Positions 35,451 through 44,600 of a stretch of 64,000 bases of DNA are shown here, in pieces. The notes beneath the pieces were generated by a model. It was not told the origin of the DNA, ran no database searches, and worked only from the letters and a program-made list of their open reading frames with translations. This DNA is from G965197675 sp965197675 (lineage in GTDB: Bacteria; Chloroflexota; Dehalococcoidia; Plut-88900): the NCBI GenBank assembly GCA_965197675.1, contig OZ240221.1, positions 1,922,001-1,986,000 of the forward strand, in the 5' to 3' direction. A program made the position numbers and the translations under genes. The stretch's first letter is position 1, and each line of letters begins with the position of its first letter.

Positions 35451-36461
35451 GTGAAAAGGATTTTCATAGCGTTAATAGGAATTGCGATTGGGGGAGTTCT
35501 GGGAAGGCTCGTGTTTCGTGAAAGCGATTGGAAACAAGTTCTCTCCGGCGTGCGAGGGATGGAGTGGCACATACTGGTGTTAGCACTGGCAGCTGTTAGC
35601 TTTGCTGTCTTGCTCTCGGCTGCGCGCTGGAAGCTTTTGCTAACCAATGAGTCGGTATCCATAACTCGGCTGTTTCTAGTGAGAGAGATGGGGCAAACAC
35701 TCAACAACGTTAGCCCTATACGGGTAGTTGGGGATGCCGCTCAGACACTCATGTTGACCCATGGGAATGGAATCAAGGCTCCCAAAGTGGTGTCGAGTCT
35801 TTTTATGGGACGATTGTTTGATTTTCTAGTGACCATAACCCTTGTAGGCGGAGGATTGTTCGTCTTACCCCAGCTTTCAGGACTTAAGCCCATCGTAGTG
35901 CCTCTATGGGTAATGACTGCAGTCGGCATGGCAGCATTCTTTCTCTTTGGGCGATGTCTACACGGGCTTACCGTTGTACACAGGGTGCGACCACTTGAAG
36001 AGCTATTGAGGGCTATAGGTGCAGTGCGCACCGATCCAGCAATACTGGTAGCATGCTTGGTGCTCACCACTGCTCGATGGATGTCGATCGGAGTAACGGC
36101 GTGGTTAGTTGCCCAAACTGCAGGTGTTGATCTGCCATTCTGGCTGATTTCGATTGTGATCGTGGCAGTATCCCTTTTTGATGGTGCCATAGTTGCAACT
36201 CCGGGTCTGGTCGGGGCATACGAGTTCGTGGCGGTCTCTACGTTGGGGGTTTTCGCTGTAGATCCGACCGTAGCCCCGGCCTTTACCATGGTCATACATG
36301 TGATCCTGTTCCTGCCCACACTCGTTGTTGTGCTACCGGTAATAGCCTTCGAGCACCGGACGTTGAAGTCGGCATGGGTGGCGGCAGGAGGAGCTGTTCA
36401 GCGGTTACAGAAGGGTAGTCATGAAGGGCATGTTGGGAGGCGAGTTGAAAACGGATTATGA
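35451..36461 (+). CDS. LPG-synthase-TM / UPF0104 flippase-like membrane protein
   Basis: A 336-residue integral membrane protein with a GTG start and about eight hydrophobic segments. It fits the lysylphosphatidylglycerol-synthase transmembrane (flippase-like) family. It shows a conserved early stretch, REMGQTLNNVSPIRVVGDAAQ, and a later TPGLVGAYEFVAV. The family may translocate lipids or build cell-envelope lipids. No aminoacyl-transferase (MprF C-terminal) domain is present, so it is the stand-alone type. Its stop overlaps the next gene by 4 bp. Confidence 0.8.
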   Translation: MKRIFIALIGIAIGGVLGRLVFRESDWKQVLSGVRGMEWHILVLALAAVSFAVLLSAARWKLLLTNESVSITRLFLVREMGQTLNNVSPIRVVGDAAQTLMLTHGNGIKAPKVVSSLFMGRLFDFLVTITLVGGGLFVLPQLSGLKPIVVPLWVMTAVGMAAFFLFGRCLHGLTVVHRVRPLEELLRAIGAVRTDPAILVACLVLTTARWMSIGVTAWLVAQTAGVDLPFWLISIVIVAVSLFDGAIVATPGLVGAYEFVAVSTLGVFAVDPTVAPAFTMVIHVILFLPTLVVVLPVIAFEHRTLKSAWVAAGGAVQRLQKGSHEGHVGRRVENGL

Positions 36462-36766
36462 ATTCATTCATTGTCGATCAGATTAATAGTAGATCTATTG
36501 AGGATCCTATCTCCTGTTTCTGTGGTAAGGCTAAAAATGGGCACCTTCGCTGCGATTACTGTGGAATCCTCGCTGGACCACATCACAGGGAAGCCCCAGA
36601 GCTGAAGAGAGTTAAGGCGCAATGGATGGCACGAAAGATGGCGGAATCCGGTCGAGGTTTGTTCGACCTCTGTGAGAGTTGTCAAACAGTAGCAGTACAT
36701 GGCACTCTCTTTGACCCATCTACCAAGGTGAGAGCAACGAATGAGACTCGCCAGAGCAGAACATGA
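36458..36766 (+). CDS. Small Cys-rich (zinc-ribbon-like) protein
   Basis: A 102-residue protein starting at an ATG that overlaps the flippase-like stop (ATGA), so translation is probably coupled. Cysteines occur as CFC (residues 20-22), CDYC (32-35) and CESC (about 72-75), a pattern suited to one zinc site. No family is recognised. The overlap with the membrane protein hints at a shared role. Confidence 0.6.
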   Translation: MNSFIVDQINSRSIEDPISCFCGKAKNGHLRCDYCGILAGPHHREAPELKRVKAQWMARKMAESGRGLFDLCESCQTVAVHGTLFDPSTKVRATNETRQSRT

Positions 36767-36852
36767 TTGATTCTGGCTCGCAGGGTAAACCGGTGTAGAC
36801 TGCGCCTTGAGTTTCATGGAGCGAGATTGAAAACCCAGTACGAGGTGCTCAC

Positions 36853-37662
36853 ATGACTAAGTTACAAGAGGCCTATCCGCTAAAGCCGGGATTACCACTG
36901 CAGGTGGATAGAGGATTCTATGGCCGTCTCGCTAATAACACAGAGAATCGGAAGCTCGTTGATAAATTCATCGTGCCTCCCCGCTCTGGCAAAGCATGGC
37001 CGGTTCATGCGGGACAGCTCTGTCGAATCGTGGTGGTAGAAGGGCCTCAGGTGGCCGATCTTAACATCTGGAATTTGCACGATCCCCGTGAGCGGTTCTG
37101 GGCAGCCCGCACCAGGCAGTTCTATCGAGCCTACGTAACCACTTACGACCGCCTTTGGTCATGCTTGCCCTACCTCCGGCCCATGCTGACCATCACCAAC
37201 GATTCCATCAACTACGGAGTGGATAAGGATGGGGCCTGGTGTCATGACCTGCTCGGAACTCGATGTGACTCCTACGTCCAGAAACTGTTGACCGGCGAGG
37301 ACGTGGACTACACCTGTCACTCCAACCTAGCTAGAGCTATAGCGCCATTTAACCTCACTGAGGAGAATGTTCACGACGTCCTCAATATCTTTGAGGTGGA
37401 TGGGCTAACAGAGGACAAGAGGTATGCCAGCAAACCCAGTCCCGCTAGGGAGGGCGACTTCTTTGAGTTTTTTGCCGAGATAGATCTCCTGTGTGCCATC
37501 TCCACATGCCAGTTAGGAGACATGTCCTCGACTAGTTGGAACACCACAGGTGGCGATTCTGCTCCCACCTGCCATCCCCTGGGCATCGAGGTGTACCAGC
37601 CTAGCGATGAGCTAATAGAGGGATGGGAGTCTCCTCCACCATCGAGAGCCTGCCTCAGATAG
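36853..37662 (+). CDS. DUF1989 (urea-carboxylase-associated) family protein
   Basis: A 269-residue DUF1989 member. Typical segments are VPPRSGKAWPVHAGQLCRIV, GPQVADLNIWNLHD, RQFYRAYVTTYDRLW, GAWCHDLLGTRCD and FAEIDLLCAISTCQLGDMS. Relatives are found beside urea carboxylase/allophanate hydrolase genes, but no such genes are here. Cysteines and histidines in CHDLL and CQLGD could bind metal. The last residues (about 262-269) and the stop codon fall inside a dispersed repeat, so the native C-terminus may have been replaced. Confidence 0.8.
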   Translation: MTKLQEAYPLKPGLPLQVDRGFYGRLANNTENRKLVDKFIVPPRSGKAWPVHAGQLCRIVVVEGPQVADLNIWNLHDPRERFWAARTRQFYRAYVTTYDRLWSCLPYLRPMLTITNDSINYGVDKDGAWCHDLLGTRCDSYVQKLLTGEDVDYTCHSNLARAIAPFNLTEENVHDVLNIFEVDGLTEDKRYASKPSPAREGDFFEFFAEIDLLCAISTCQLGDMSSTSWNTTGGDSAPTCHPLGIEVYQPSDELIEGWESPPPSRACLR

Positions 37663-37800
37663 GCAAAGGCCTTGGGCCCACCCGCCCGCCCCCGTTAGGT
37701 TTTTGTATCTGGGAGCACATCCTCCAAACTCCCTGCCAGAAGCATGCATCTCTCTGGACCCCCTCCGTGCGGGCTTCCGGGACAGGGTCTCGAGCTATGC
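37648..37800 (+). repeat. Dispersed multi-hairpin repeat, degenerate copy
   Basis: The first (leftmost) recognisable copy of the family. It shows CTCAGATAGGCAAA (others CTCAGAAAGGCGAA), a CCCACCCGCCCGCCCC run, TAGGTTTTTGTAT, GGGAGCACATCC and TCTCTGGACCCCCTC. It starts inside the 3' end of the DUF1989 gene. The terminal ATTCCCGTG palindrome of other copies is not preserved. Confidence 0.75.
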
Positions 37801-37898
37801 AGACAATCCTGGGATACCTAGATGAGCTATATCTAAGATCTAAGAGAATCCAGGTCTATTCCCACCTCGGCCGCGATATTTGAAAGGTAGTCCCAGTC

Positions 37899-38907
37899 CT
37901 AATCTCGAATGGGTATGCCCTCCTTCAGGCGGCGCTCCTCTTCACGCTGGGCGTGTTCGCCCGGCAAGACGATTTCGTCGAAGCCTTCGGCTAGTCGAGA
38001 TGACTTGATGGCCCTTATTAAATCGTCCACTCTGGCCTTGAACTGATCTATCGGAACAAGACGGTCAATATTTATTGCCATCAGAAAGACGCCTGCTTCC
38101 CAAGGATGCTCGGCTGAGGCGTGCCAGGTTATATCCTTCGATACCGCTACGCCCGAGAGCAACCCTGACAAGACCTCAACCCAAATAAGCCATCCAAACC
38201 CCCTGGGGCCCAGAGGCAATAACGCTCCTAGTATCTCGGAGTTTCTATTTGAAGGCTCCAACACCAGAGGCTTAGGATCAGTGGTCACACGACCATTTTC
38301 ATCCACGACAACACCTTCTGGTACAGGTACGCCGTCATGGGCGGCCCGAATGATGCGTCCATCGCATACTGCGCTGGTAGAACCGTCAAAGACAATGGGC
38401 CTCTCAGCTCCTGCTGGTACCGCAAATGAGATGGGATTCATATTGAAATCTGGTCTCGGCCTCCCCAAGGAGCTACGGCCGGCGCCCCGTTACAGGTAAC
38501 GAATCCTATGTAGTCATGCTTCAATCCTGCATGGAATAGTTGCCTGCCATAGTGAAATCATTGGCGTTTCTCAACCACACACTACCAAGCACCGACTCTT
38601 GAGCCTTTTCTATGGCGACTTCCATGGCTTTAGTAGTTACCACTTGGCCAGTCCCGTGTCCCCCATCTATTACGGCATAGCTCGGCCCCTCGTCCAGTAT
38701 TTTGATGGACACTCCGAACTTTAATGCATCTCTCTTGACCAGGGGGTAGACGATGGTGAACCCCGCTATTCCCTGGTTGTCCTTGCCAGTTAGATCAGCC
38801 TTGATAAGGCAATCAGTGAAGATCCTCACCTCCTCTTCGGTTGCACCGAGTTTCCTCCAAACGGTGATGTAGATCCTATACAGGTAGTCTGATGATTCGA
38901 TGCGCAT
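37899..38907 (-). pseudogene. Ldh_2-family oxidoreductase, broken by two frameshifts
   Basis: The N-terminal part (from ATG 38907; KADLTGKDNQGI, WLRNANDF) ends at a TGA at 38521. The C-terminal part (NMNPISFAVPAG to the stop at 37899) lies in another frame. A third frame between them spells YIGFVTCNGAPAVAPWGG, the segment expected in this family just before the NPISFAVP motif. One indel lies near 38525 and one near 38450. The expected SHG and SRHFG residues are also altered (DNQGIAG, NANDFTMAG). I infer a decaying paralogue of the gene at 64-1146. Confidence 0.85.
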
Positions 38908-39118
38908 CTATTGTTACATCCTTTCGCGTGGGATAGCGGGCGTGGTAGAGAGAAAAATAGGTGGCGTCAATTAGACGCATTACTCGGCAACAGCTTGATC
39001 CCTCCTTTCGACAGCATTAGTTGACTACTCCTATGTGACACAAGGACTGCAGAAACCCCAGTATTCTCGATGGCGGGTGACCTTTTTTATTTATGCTTCG
39101 GTTCATAGGGAGAGAACG

Positions 39119-39442
39119 GTGGCAAGAATGCGTTGCACCAGTTGTGGTATTATCCTGAATCCTGAGACAATGGAATGTCCTGGCTGTGAACGCAAGCCAG
39201 ATAACGATGGGGAAAGCCCCGGCCAAGGCTCTATGGGCAATCACATCGTTACAGCCATCTTTGTCGTCATCGTCGCTGCCATCGGTGCCCTCATCTACGG
39301 GACTATCTTCGGAGCCACCTACGCTGTCATCGGCGCCGGCATCGGTGCAGCTATAGTCATTTTCGTCACCATCGTCAAAGTTGAACCCAGCCTCGAGTCG
39401 CACCAATGGGTTAGAAGGTTGTTAGATACCCTGGAGAAATAG
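39119..39442 (+). CDS. Small membrane protein with N-terminal zinc ribbon
   Basis: A protein of about 107 residues from GTG 39119 (AGGGAGAG 4 bp upstream) or ATG 39128. The N-terminal CTSC...CPGC is a zinc-ribbon pair. A charged linker follows, then one long or two short Gly/Ala/Ile-rich membrane segments (AIFVVIVAAIGALIYG; AVIGAGIGAAIVIF). No family is recognised beyond zinc ribbon plus membrane anchor. Confidence 0.65.
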   Translation: MARMRCTSCGIILNPETMECPGCERKPDNDGESPGQGSMGNHIVTAIFVVIVAAIGALIYGTIFGATYAVIGAGIGAAIVIFVTIVKVEPSLESHQWVRRLLDTLEK

Positions 39443-39494
39443 GACACTGGTATTGGTTGCCCCGAATCCTATATTTTGTTGATTCCGGGTACAA

Positions 39495-39584
39495 TGGCGG
39501 AGGGGGTGGGATTCGAACCCACGATCCACTTGCGCAGATGCCGGTTTTCAAGACCGGTGCCTTAAACCGCTCGGCCACCCCTCC
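39495..39584 (-). tRNA. tRNA-Ser (anticodon TGA)
   Basis: The reverse complement forms a class-II cloverleaf with a long variable arm. The acceptor GGAGGGG pairs with CCCCTCC. The anticodon stem CCGGT/ACCGG has loop CTTGAAA and anticodon TGA. The T arm has GGTTCGAATCC. Discriminator G73 and an encoded CCA are present. Confidence 0.95.
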
Positions 39585-39696
39585 TCACGGATATTTTATA
39601 CCTGAATCTCGAATAGAGGAGTATGACGAGCCCTGAAAAATTGGGTACTTGCCTCAGAGCAGAGATATGCCATCCCACTCAAACAGGGGTGATTCC

Positions 39697-40854
39697 TTAA
39701 TCCAGGTCGTATACCTTGACAGCGTTTTCGCCTAGGATCTTGTTTTGAGCGCTATCGGAGAGGCTGCCGATGTGTTCCTTCAACTCCTCCACCGGTCCAT
39801 ACTCGGCATCCTCGTGTGGGAAGTCCGATGCCCAGACGAAGTGCTCTGCTCCCAGTAGCTTCACCATGGCGGGTGTGGTTTTCTCATCTGGGTCCACGGA
39901 TATATAGCACTGTCTGTCAAAGTAGAAGCTTGGAGGCTCCTTCATAGAGGAAAAACCCTTACCCACCTTATACTTACTATCCATTCTCTCGAGCCAGTGA
40001 GCTATCCAGCCTCCACCACTCTCCAGAATGACGTACTTGAGTCTAGGAAACCTATCGAAAACTCCGGTTGTCATCATCGCCGTGAAGGCAGCCTGCACAT
40101 CTAGCATCAAATAGGTGAAGGTGAAGACCATGTTCTCTCTCTGTATCGAATACTCGCCGGGCCACAGAGAGCTGGCCCAATCGGACATGGTATTGTTCAC
40201 TCGAACTACGACGTGGGGAGCTATAGGCAGGTTCATGTCTTGAGCTTCAGCCCAAAGAGGGTCATAGTCGGTGTGTGCGATGGTGCGGCCATCGAAGATG
40301 TCAGGGCGAATGAAGAAGCCCTTCGCTCCCAATTTGGCCGTTCGCTTCATCTCACTGACGGCATCTTCGACATCCAGTATGGGAATGTGGGCCACGGCAA
40401 ACAATCGGTCAGAGTAGGGTTTACAAAAGTCTACCAACCAGTTGTTGTAGGCCTGTGCAAGGGCGAGAGCCAGACCAGGATCGTCTACATTCTCTTCCCA
40501 GATGATTCCAATGGTTGGGTAAATGAGGGCGGCGTCGATTCCCTCGTCATCCAACACCTGGACTCGCTGGTGGGGGTCCATAGAACCGGGTGGAGCGCCA
40601 TCCATATATTTGTAGATTCCGGGTGTGTTCAACTTCTCATGATCGCCATCGGGGTAGCCTGCGATACCACCTAAGTTGGCATTGGTTCCTGGCTCATACC
40701 CTGTCTTTCCATCAACCTCCCAGTAGTCACGGCCCTGCTCGTCAACTCTCCAACGAATGGCACGGTCCTTATATTTGCTATCCAGGTAGTTCTCCCACAG
40801 GTCCATAGGCTCCAGCACGTGACCATCAGCGTCGATAACCCTCATTTCTGTCAT
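39697..40854 (-). CDS. Amidohydrolase-family (Amidohydro_2) metal-dependent hydrolase
   Basis: A 385-residue third member of the local amidohydrolase set. The N-terminal metal motif is DGHVLEPMDLWENY (DxH at residues 9-11). Other landmarks are GFFIRPDIFDGR, APHVVVRV (His) and FVWASDFPHEDAEY (C-terminal acid). It is closest in layout to the gene at 3483 (shared DLWxxY, RVQVLDDEGIDAALIYPT). The substrate is unknown. Confidence 0.88.
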   Translation of the reverse strand: MTEMRVIDADGHVLEPMDLWENYLDSKYKDRAIRWRVDEQGRDYWEVDGKTGYEPGTNANLGGIAGYPDGDHEKLNTPGIYKYMDGAPPGSMDPHQRVQVLDDEGIDAALIYPTIGIIWEENVDDPGLALALAQAYNNWLVDFCKPYSDRLFAVAHIPILDVEDAVSEMKRTAKLGAKGFFIRPDIFDGRTIAHTDYDPLWAEAQDMNLPIAPHVVVRVNNTMSDWASSLWPGEYSIQRENMVFTFTYLMLDVQAAFTAMMTTGVFDRFPRLKYVILESGGGWIAHWLERMDSKYKVGKGFSSMKEPPSFYFDRQCYISVDPDEKTTPAMVKLLGAEHFVWASDFPHEDAEYGPVEELKEHIGSLSDSAQNKILGENAVKVYDLD

Positions 40855-41670
40855 TCCCCTTCTCCTGATCGTACTATGGCTCCTAAAGTGACGTCACCAT
40901 TAGCGCCTGTCCCTCAAAGTGCTTTGCCTCTTCTCTTGCCGAATGCTCCTCAATTACAGAAACCCATCGAGACTTGGCAGATGACAATCTAGCGTGGAGG
41001 CTTGTAGATGTCAACATTGTGTAGGCCTGCACAATGTTGAGCTCATGACCTGGTTTGGGGTACCAAATGTAACTTGAGTCCGCGCTCTGATCGATAGTTT
41101 GGATATCTCTGTATAGCTCTGGACGAATGGATCTAATGGGCATACTATTCAATCCCATTTGTGGGATTCGGCTCGGTGATACAGGGAAAGCGCCGATTCA
41201 CATTTGTATTCACAGTCAACACTTTGGCATCGATTTGCCCTATAGCCAGACCCAGATCGATGAGGTCGCGGCGAGAAGGCTAGCTTTCCTTGATGTCGTG
41301 GACTAGGCTCTCACCAAACCAGAAGTTAGGATAGGCGATCCTATCGATGCTATAATCTGGATGACAATCCCATACCTCTGGGCCTCTGTGGAGACAGTAG
41401 GACTTGGGAAGTCTGTACGACATCCTGGAGAGCAAAAGTACACACTGTTATGATGACCCTCGCATCTATAACTACGTGATAACCGGGTTGCCAGTAGACG
41501 GGGCGAGCCGGATCACCATGCACAACAACAATCTCCATAACCCCCTGGTTCGACAGCACCATGATCCAGCGGGATCTGTCACCTGCCTGTCCGACAGACA
41601 GAGTAGGCAGGCCTCTAGACTCCCTCCATGCTGGCTTCTGGTATAGGGTCTTATAGAAAGTAGAAGTTAG
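40855..41670. other. Gene-poor 816-bp interval with possible small ORF and repeat remnant
   Basis: No confident gene. A 56-codon plus-strand frame (ATG 41136, stop 41304-41306) ends in HSQHFGIDLPYSQTQIDE and has protein-like composition. It may be a remnant of a larger gene. At about 41580-41650 the bases GTAGGCAGGCCTCTAGACTC resemble the GGCAGGCCTCTGGACTC module of the dispersed repeats. A minus-strand 91-codon frame at 40883-41158 is not recognisable. Confidence 0.35.
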
Positions 41671-42522
41671 ATGGCAAAGCCAAAATGGGACTCGGGACTT
41701 CAAGAGATAGCGAAGGGAGTTTTCGCCTACGTTCACGACGAGGCCAGATGGGACAAGTGCAATTCCGGCTTCATCGTGGGCGAAGATGGGGTGATGGTCA
41801 TAGACGCCATGATGGTTGAGAGCATGGTGCGACCCTATTTGGAAGTTATTCGCAAGGTCACCAGCAAACCGGTTCGATACGTGGTGAACACACATCACCA
41901 CGTAGACCATAGCTTTGGCAACCAGTTCTACGATAACCCTGAGATAATATCCCACAGCCGCTGTCGCGAAGCCATGTTGAACGTAGACATCGCTGCATAC
42001 CAGAAGCAGCGACCCGAATATTCGGAGGATTGGCCTAAAATCCAACTTACTCCCGCCACTGTCACTTATGAGGGCAAGATGGTCGTTCACTTGGGTGATC
42101 GTATAGTCGAGCTACTGCATCCGGGAGCGGCGCATACCTACGGAGACACATTGATATTTCTGCCCGAGGAAAGGGTGCTGTTTACGGGTGACGTTGCCTT
42201 CCATTACTTGATTCCTATGGCCAGGGACGGTCACGTGAGCAACTGGATACGGGTAGCGCGGCGACTCATCAATCACATGGACGCCAAGACTATAATGCCG
42301 GGTCATGGGCCGGTAGGTGACAAGACCGCTATCATCAAAACCCTAAATTACCTACAGCTGTTGAGGCGGACCTGCAGGTCATACTTCCGGCAAGGTGCGG
42401 GTGAAGAGGATGCCGAAGTAGCGATGCACGTCGATGAATACGAAGACTGGGCTGAGCCCTGGCGGGTCAAGATAAATGTGGAGCGTATGTACAAAGAGCT
42501 TCGGGGGGAGCTGCCTAGGTAG
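41671..42522 (+). CDS. MBL-fold metallo-hydrolase
   Basis: A 283-residue metallo-beta-lactamase-fold protein. The zinc motif HxHxDH is at residues 75-80 (THHHVDH). HPGAAHTYGD supplies the next His, LFTGDVAF the bridging Asp and IMPGHGP the last His. This resembles members often called quinoprotein-relay zinc metallohydrolases. The substrate is unknown. A repeat array lies between it and serS. Confidence 0.87.
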   Translation: MAKPKWDSGLQEIAKGVFAYVHDEARWDKCNSGFIVGEDGVMVIDAMMVESMVRPYLEVIRKVTSKPVRYVVNTHHHVDHSFGNQFYDNPEIISHSRCREAMLNVDIAAYQKQRPEYSEDWPKIQLTPATVTYEGKMVVHLGDRIVELLHPGAAHTYGDTLIFLPEERVLFTGDVAFHYLIPMARDGHVSNWIRVARRLINHMDAKTIMPGHGPVGDKTAIIKTLNYLQLLRRTCRSYFRQGAGEEDAEVAMHVDEYEDWAEPWRVKINVERMYKELRGELPR

Positions 42523-42654
42523 TCTGTGATTGGTCATTAGTAAAATCTCTTCTCAGGCAGGTCTACCCATCGCTGAAATCAGGAGCTTAAGATACAAGAC
42601 TACTTCGCCGCATGGAACGACGACGGTCTGGCGTGAAGGCAGGAAAGTAGGTCG

Positions 42655-42822
42655 CCATTGAGCCTGTGTCAGAAAGGCGAACGTGTTGACCCACGCGCCC
42701 TGGCAGGTTTTTGTATGTGGGGAGCACATCCCCTACTTGGCGGTAGACAGGCCCAGATCCCCCTGCCAGAGGGATGCAGGGCCCTGGATTCCCGTGCTTG
42801 ACACGGGAATGACGGGTGGAGT
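42655..42822 (+). repeat. Dispersed multi-hairpin repeat copy
   Basis: Contains GTCAGAAAGGCGAACG, GGTTTTTGTATGTGG, GAGCACATCCCC, CCTGCCAGAGGGA and the terminal palindrome ATTCCCGTG-cttga-CACGGGAAT (42788-42810). It lies between the convergent MBL and serS genes. Confidence 0.85.
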
Positions 42823-42834
42823 CACCACTAGGCC

Positions 42835-44097
42835 CTAGTCTACGACGTCGAATTTGGTGTAGGGACGCAGGACCTCCGGCACGATGACAGTGCCATCGCT
42901 TTGCTGGTAGTTCTCCAGAATGGATATCATTACCCTGGGCAGGGCAAGGCCAGAGCCATTTAGGGTGTGCACGAATTGGGGGGAAGCGTCCTTCTCAGTT
43001 CGATAGCGAATGTTGGAGCGGCGCGCCTGGAAATCTGTGCAATCGCTGCAAGAGCTGACCTCAAGCCACTCTTGTAGGCCTGGCGCCCACATCTCTAAGT
43101 CGTAGGACTTGGCCGAGGGAAAGCCCAGATCTCCCGCGCAAAGCTGCAGCACCCTATAGGGAATGTTCAGTCCCTGGATTACAGCCTCGGCGTCGGCCAC
43201 CATTCTAGATAACTCATGGTCAGAGGACTCAGGCTCTACCAGCTTGTACATCTCCACTTTGTCGAACTGGTGCCCTCGTTTGATTCCTCTCGTGTCCCGG
43301 CCTGCCGACATCTTCTCTCTTCTGAAGCAGGGTGTGTATGCGACGTAGTTTAGGGGCAGGGTATGGGGGGGCAATATCTCGTCACGGTGAAGGTTGGTCA
43401 GAGGAACCTCCGCGGTAGGGATCAACCACAGGTCGTCCTCCTCATCGTGGTAGAGGTTGTCGCCGAACTTGGGCAGGTTGCCGCTTCCTATCATGGTCTC
43501 CTGCTTGACCAGGAAGGGAAGATAGGTTTCCTGGTAGCCGTGCTTCTGGACGTGAAGGTCCATCATCCAATTGATGAGGGCTCGCTGGAGGCGGGCACCC
43601 TGTCCTTTGAGGACGTAGAAGCGAGAGCCGGAAATCTTGACTCCCCTATCGAAGTCGAGGATGCCCAACCTCTCACCGAGCTCCCAATGAGGGAGGTGAT
43701 TGAAGTCCAAGGAAGTAGGCTCGTGCCAGCTTTTGACTATCAGGTTGCCGGATTCGTCTGCCCCGTCTGGCACGTCATCTCTGGGGATGTTGGGCAGGGT
43801 GAGAAGAGCGGCCTCCAGGTCGGCCTCTATGATCTTGAGGTCATCTTCCAGGGCCTTGATCTCGTCGCCCACCTGACGCATTTCGGCGATGACCTCTGGG
43901 GGCTTATCCTTCATCTTGGAGAGCTGTTTGCTGACTTGATTCCGACGAGCCCGCAGGGCCTCAGACTCGGACAAGATGCTGCGACGACGCTGGTCCAGGT
44001 GGAGAATCTGGTCCAGGGGGGCATCGTCTTCGCCGCGTCGGGACAGGGCCTCTCGCACGACCTGGGTATTATCTCGGATAAGCTGCAGGGATAGCAT
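42835..44097 (-). CDS. serS: Seryl-tRNA synthetase
   Basis: A 420-residue class-II SerRS of standard length. It has an N-terminal coiled-coil tRNA-binding arm (about 28-110), motif 2 (FRREKMSAGRDTRG), VEMYKLV and motif 3 (GSGLALPRVMISILEN). It charges tRNA-Ser; a tRNA-Ser(UGA) gene lies 3 kb away. In an organism making selenoproteins it would also charge tRNA-Sec. No T-box-like leader was found upstream. Confidence 0.97.
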   Translation of the reverse strand: MLSLQLIRDNTQVVREALSRRGEDDAPLDQILHLDQRRRSILSESEALRARRNQVSKQLSKMKDKPPEVIAEMRQVGDEIKALEDDLKIIEADLEAALLTLPNIPRDDVPDGADESGNLIVKSWHEPTSLDFNHLPHWELGERLGILDFDRGVKISGSRFYVLKGQGARLQRALINWMMDLHVQKHGYQETYLPFLVKQETMIGSGNLPKFGDNLYHDEEDDLWLIPTAEVPLTNLHRDEILPPHTLPLNYVAYTPCFRREKMSAGRDTRGIKRGHQFDKVEMYKLVEPESSDHELSRMVADAEAVIQGLNIPYRVLQLCAGDLGFPSAKSYDLEMWAPGLQEWLEVSSCSDCTDFQARRSNIRYRTEKDASPQFVHTLNGSGLALPRVMISILENYQQSDGTVIVPEVLRPYTKFDVVD

Positions 44098-44117
44098 GGT
44101 TATTTAGGCAGATGTGT

Positions 44118-44510
44118 CATCCTTCGACAAGCTCAGGATGAGCGTGCTGTGACCCTCTCTTGGATTCTCGCTCACTTCCTTCCCTTCGACTATGCTCAGG
44201 GTAAACTACAAGCACAGGATGAACGTGGGAACTTGATTGTCTTTTCTGTTTAGCTTTGAAACTTGATTGAATTTTCTGGTTCACGTTCAAACTTGATTGA
44301 GTTATAAAAAAAGTTTTAATTTCGGGGTTTCCCAGGCACGGAGATCCAGCTTTTTTTGATTGAGTTTTTCACGGCCACTTTTCATATTCTTCACCCTTCG
44401 ACAAGCTCAGGATGAGCGTGCTGTGACCCTCCCCTGGATTCTTGCTTACTTCCTTCCCTTCGACTACGCTCAGGGTAAACTACAAGCACAGGATGAGCGT
44501 TGAGATTGAC
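44118..44510. repeat. Intergenic repeat block: two approx. 110-bp direct copies around a 30-bp-period tandem
   Basis: Copies begin at about 44118 and 44394. Both read CCTTCGACAAGCTCAGGATG, then GCTGTGACCCTC, then CCCTTCGACTA-GCTCAGGGTAAAC and ACAAGCACAGGATGA. Between them AACTTGATTG recurs at 44230, 44260 and 44290 (exact 30-bp period). The CTTCGAC/GCTCAGG modules recur in the repeat loci at 47.6, 47.9, 49.7 and 53.9 kb. Confidence 0.8.
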
Positions 44511-44600
44511 AAGCCCAGGACGACAGGTTGGATGGTCATACACAGTATATGCCAGACTAGAGTAACAAGGTAAGAGGTTAGCGGCACTTTGTCTGTCTGT

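Noticed and set aside
35741..36319. Minus-strand frame of 192 codons
   Set aside because: It is antisense to the flippase-like membrane protein, with low-complexity Thr/Pro/Ser composition.
38521..38523. Selenocysteine TGA in the Ldh-type pseudogene
   Set aside because: The downstream coding continues in a different frame, so this is a frameshift, and no SECIS-like hairpin or redox motif follows.
40883..41158. Minus-strand 91-codon frame
   Set aside because: No recognisable family and no convincing RBS; not supported as a gene.
41350..42090. Minus-strand frame of 246 codons
   Set aside because: It overlaps the MBL-fold gene antisense, and its product shows no domain.
44230..44305. CRISPR array
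   Set aside because: Only three units with 30-bp period and about 10 conserved bases each. There are no spacers of CRISPR size and no cas genes.
44098..44600. T-box riboswitch upstream of serS
   Set aside because: No T-box-like GGGTGGAACCGCG-type sequence was found on the minus strand. The space is filled by repeats.
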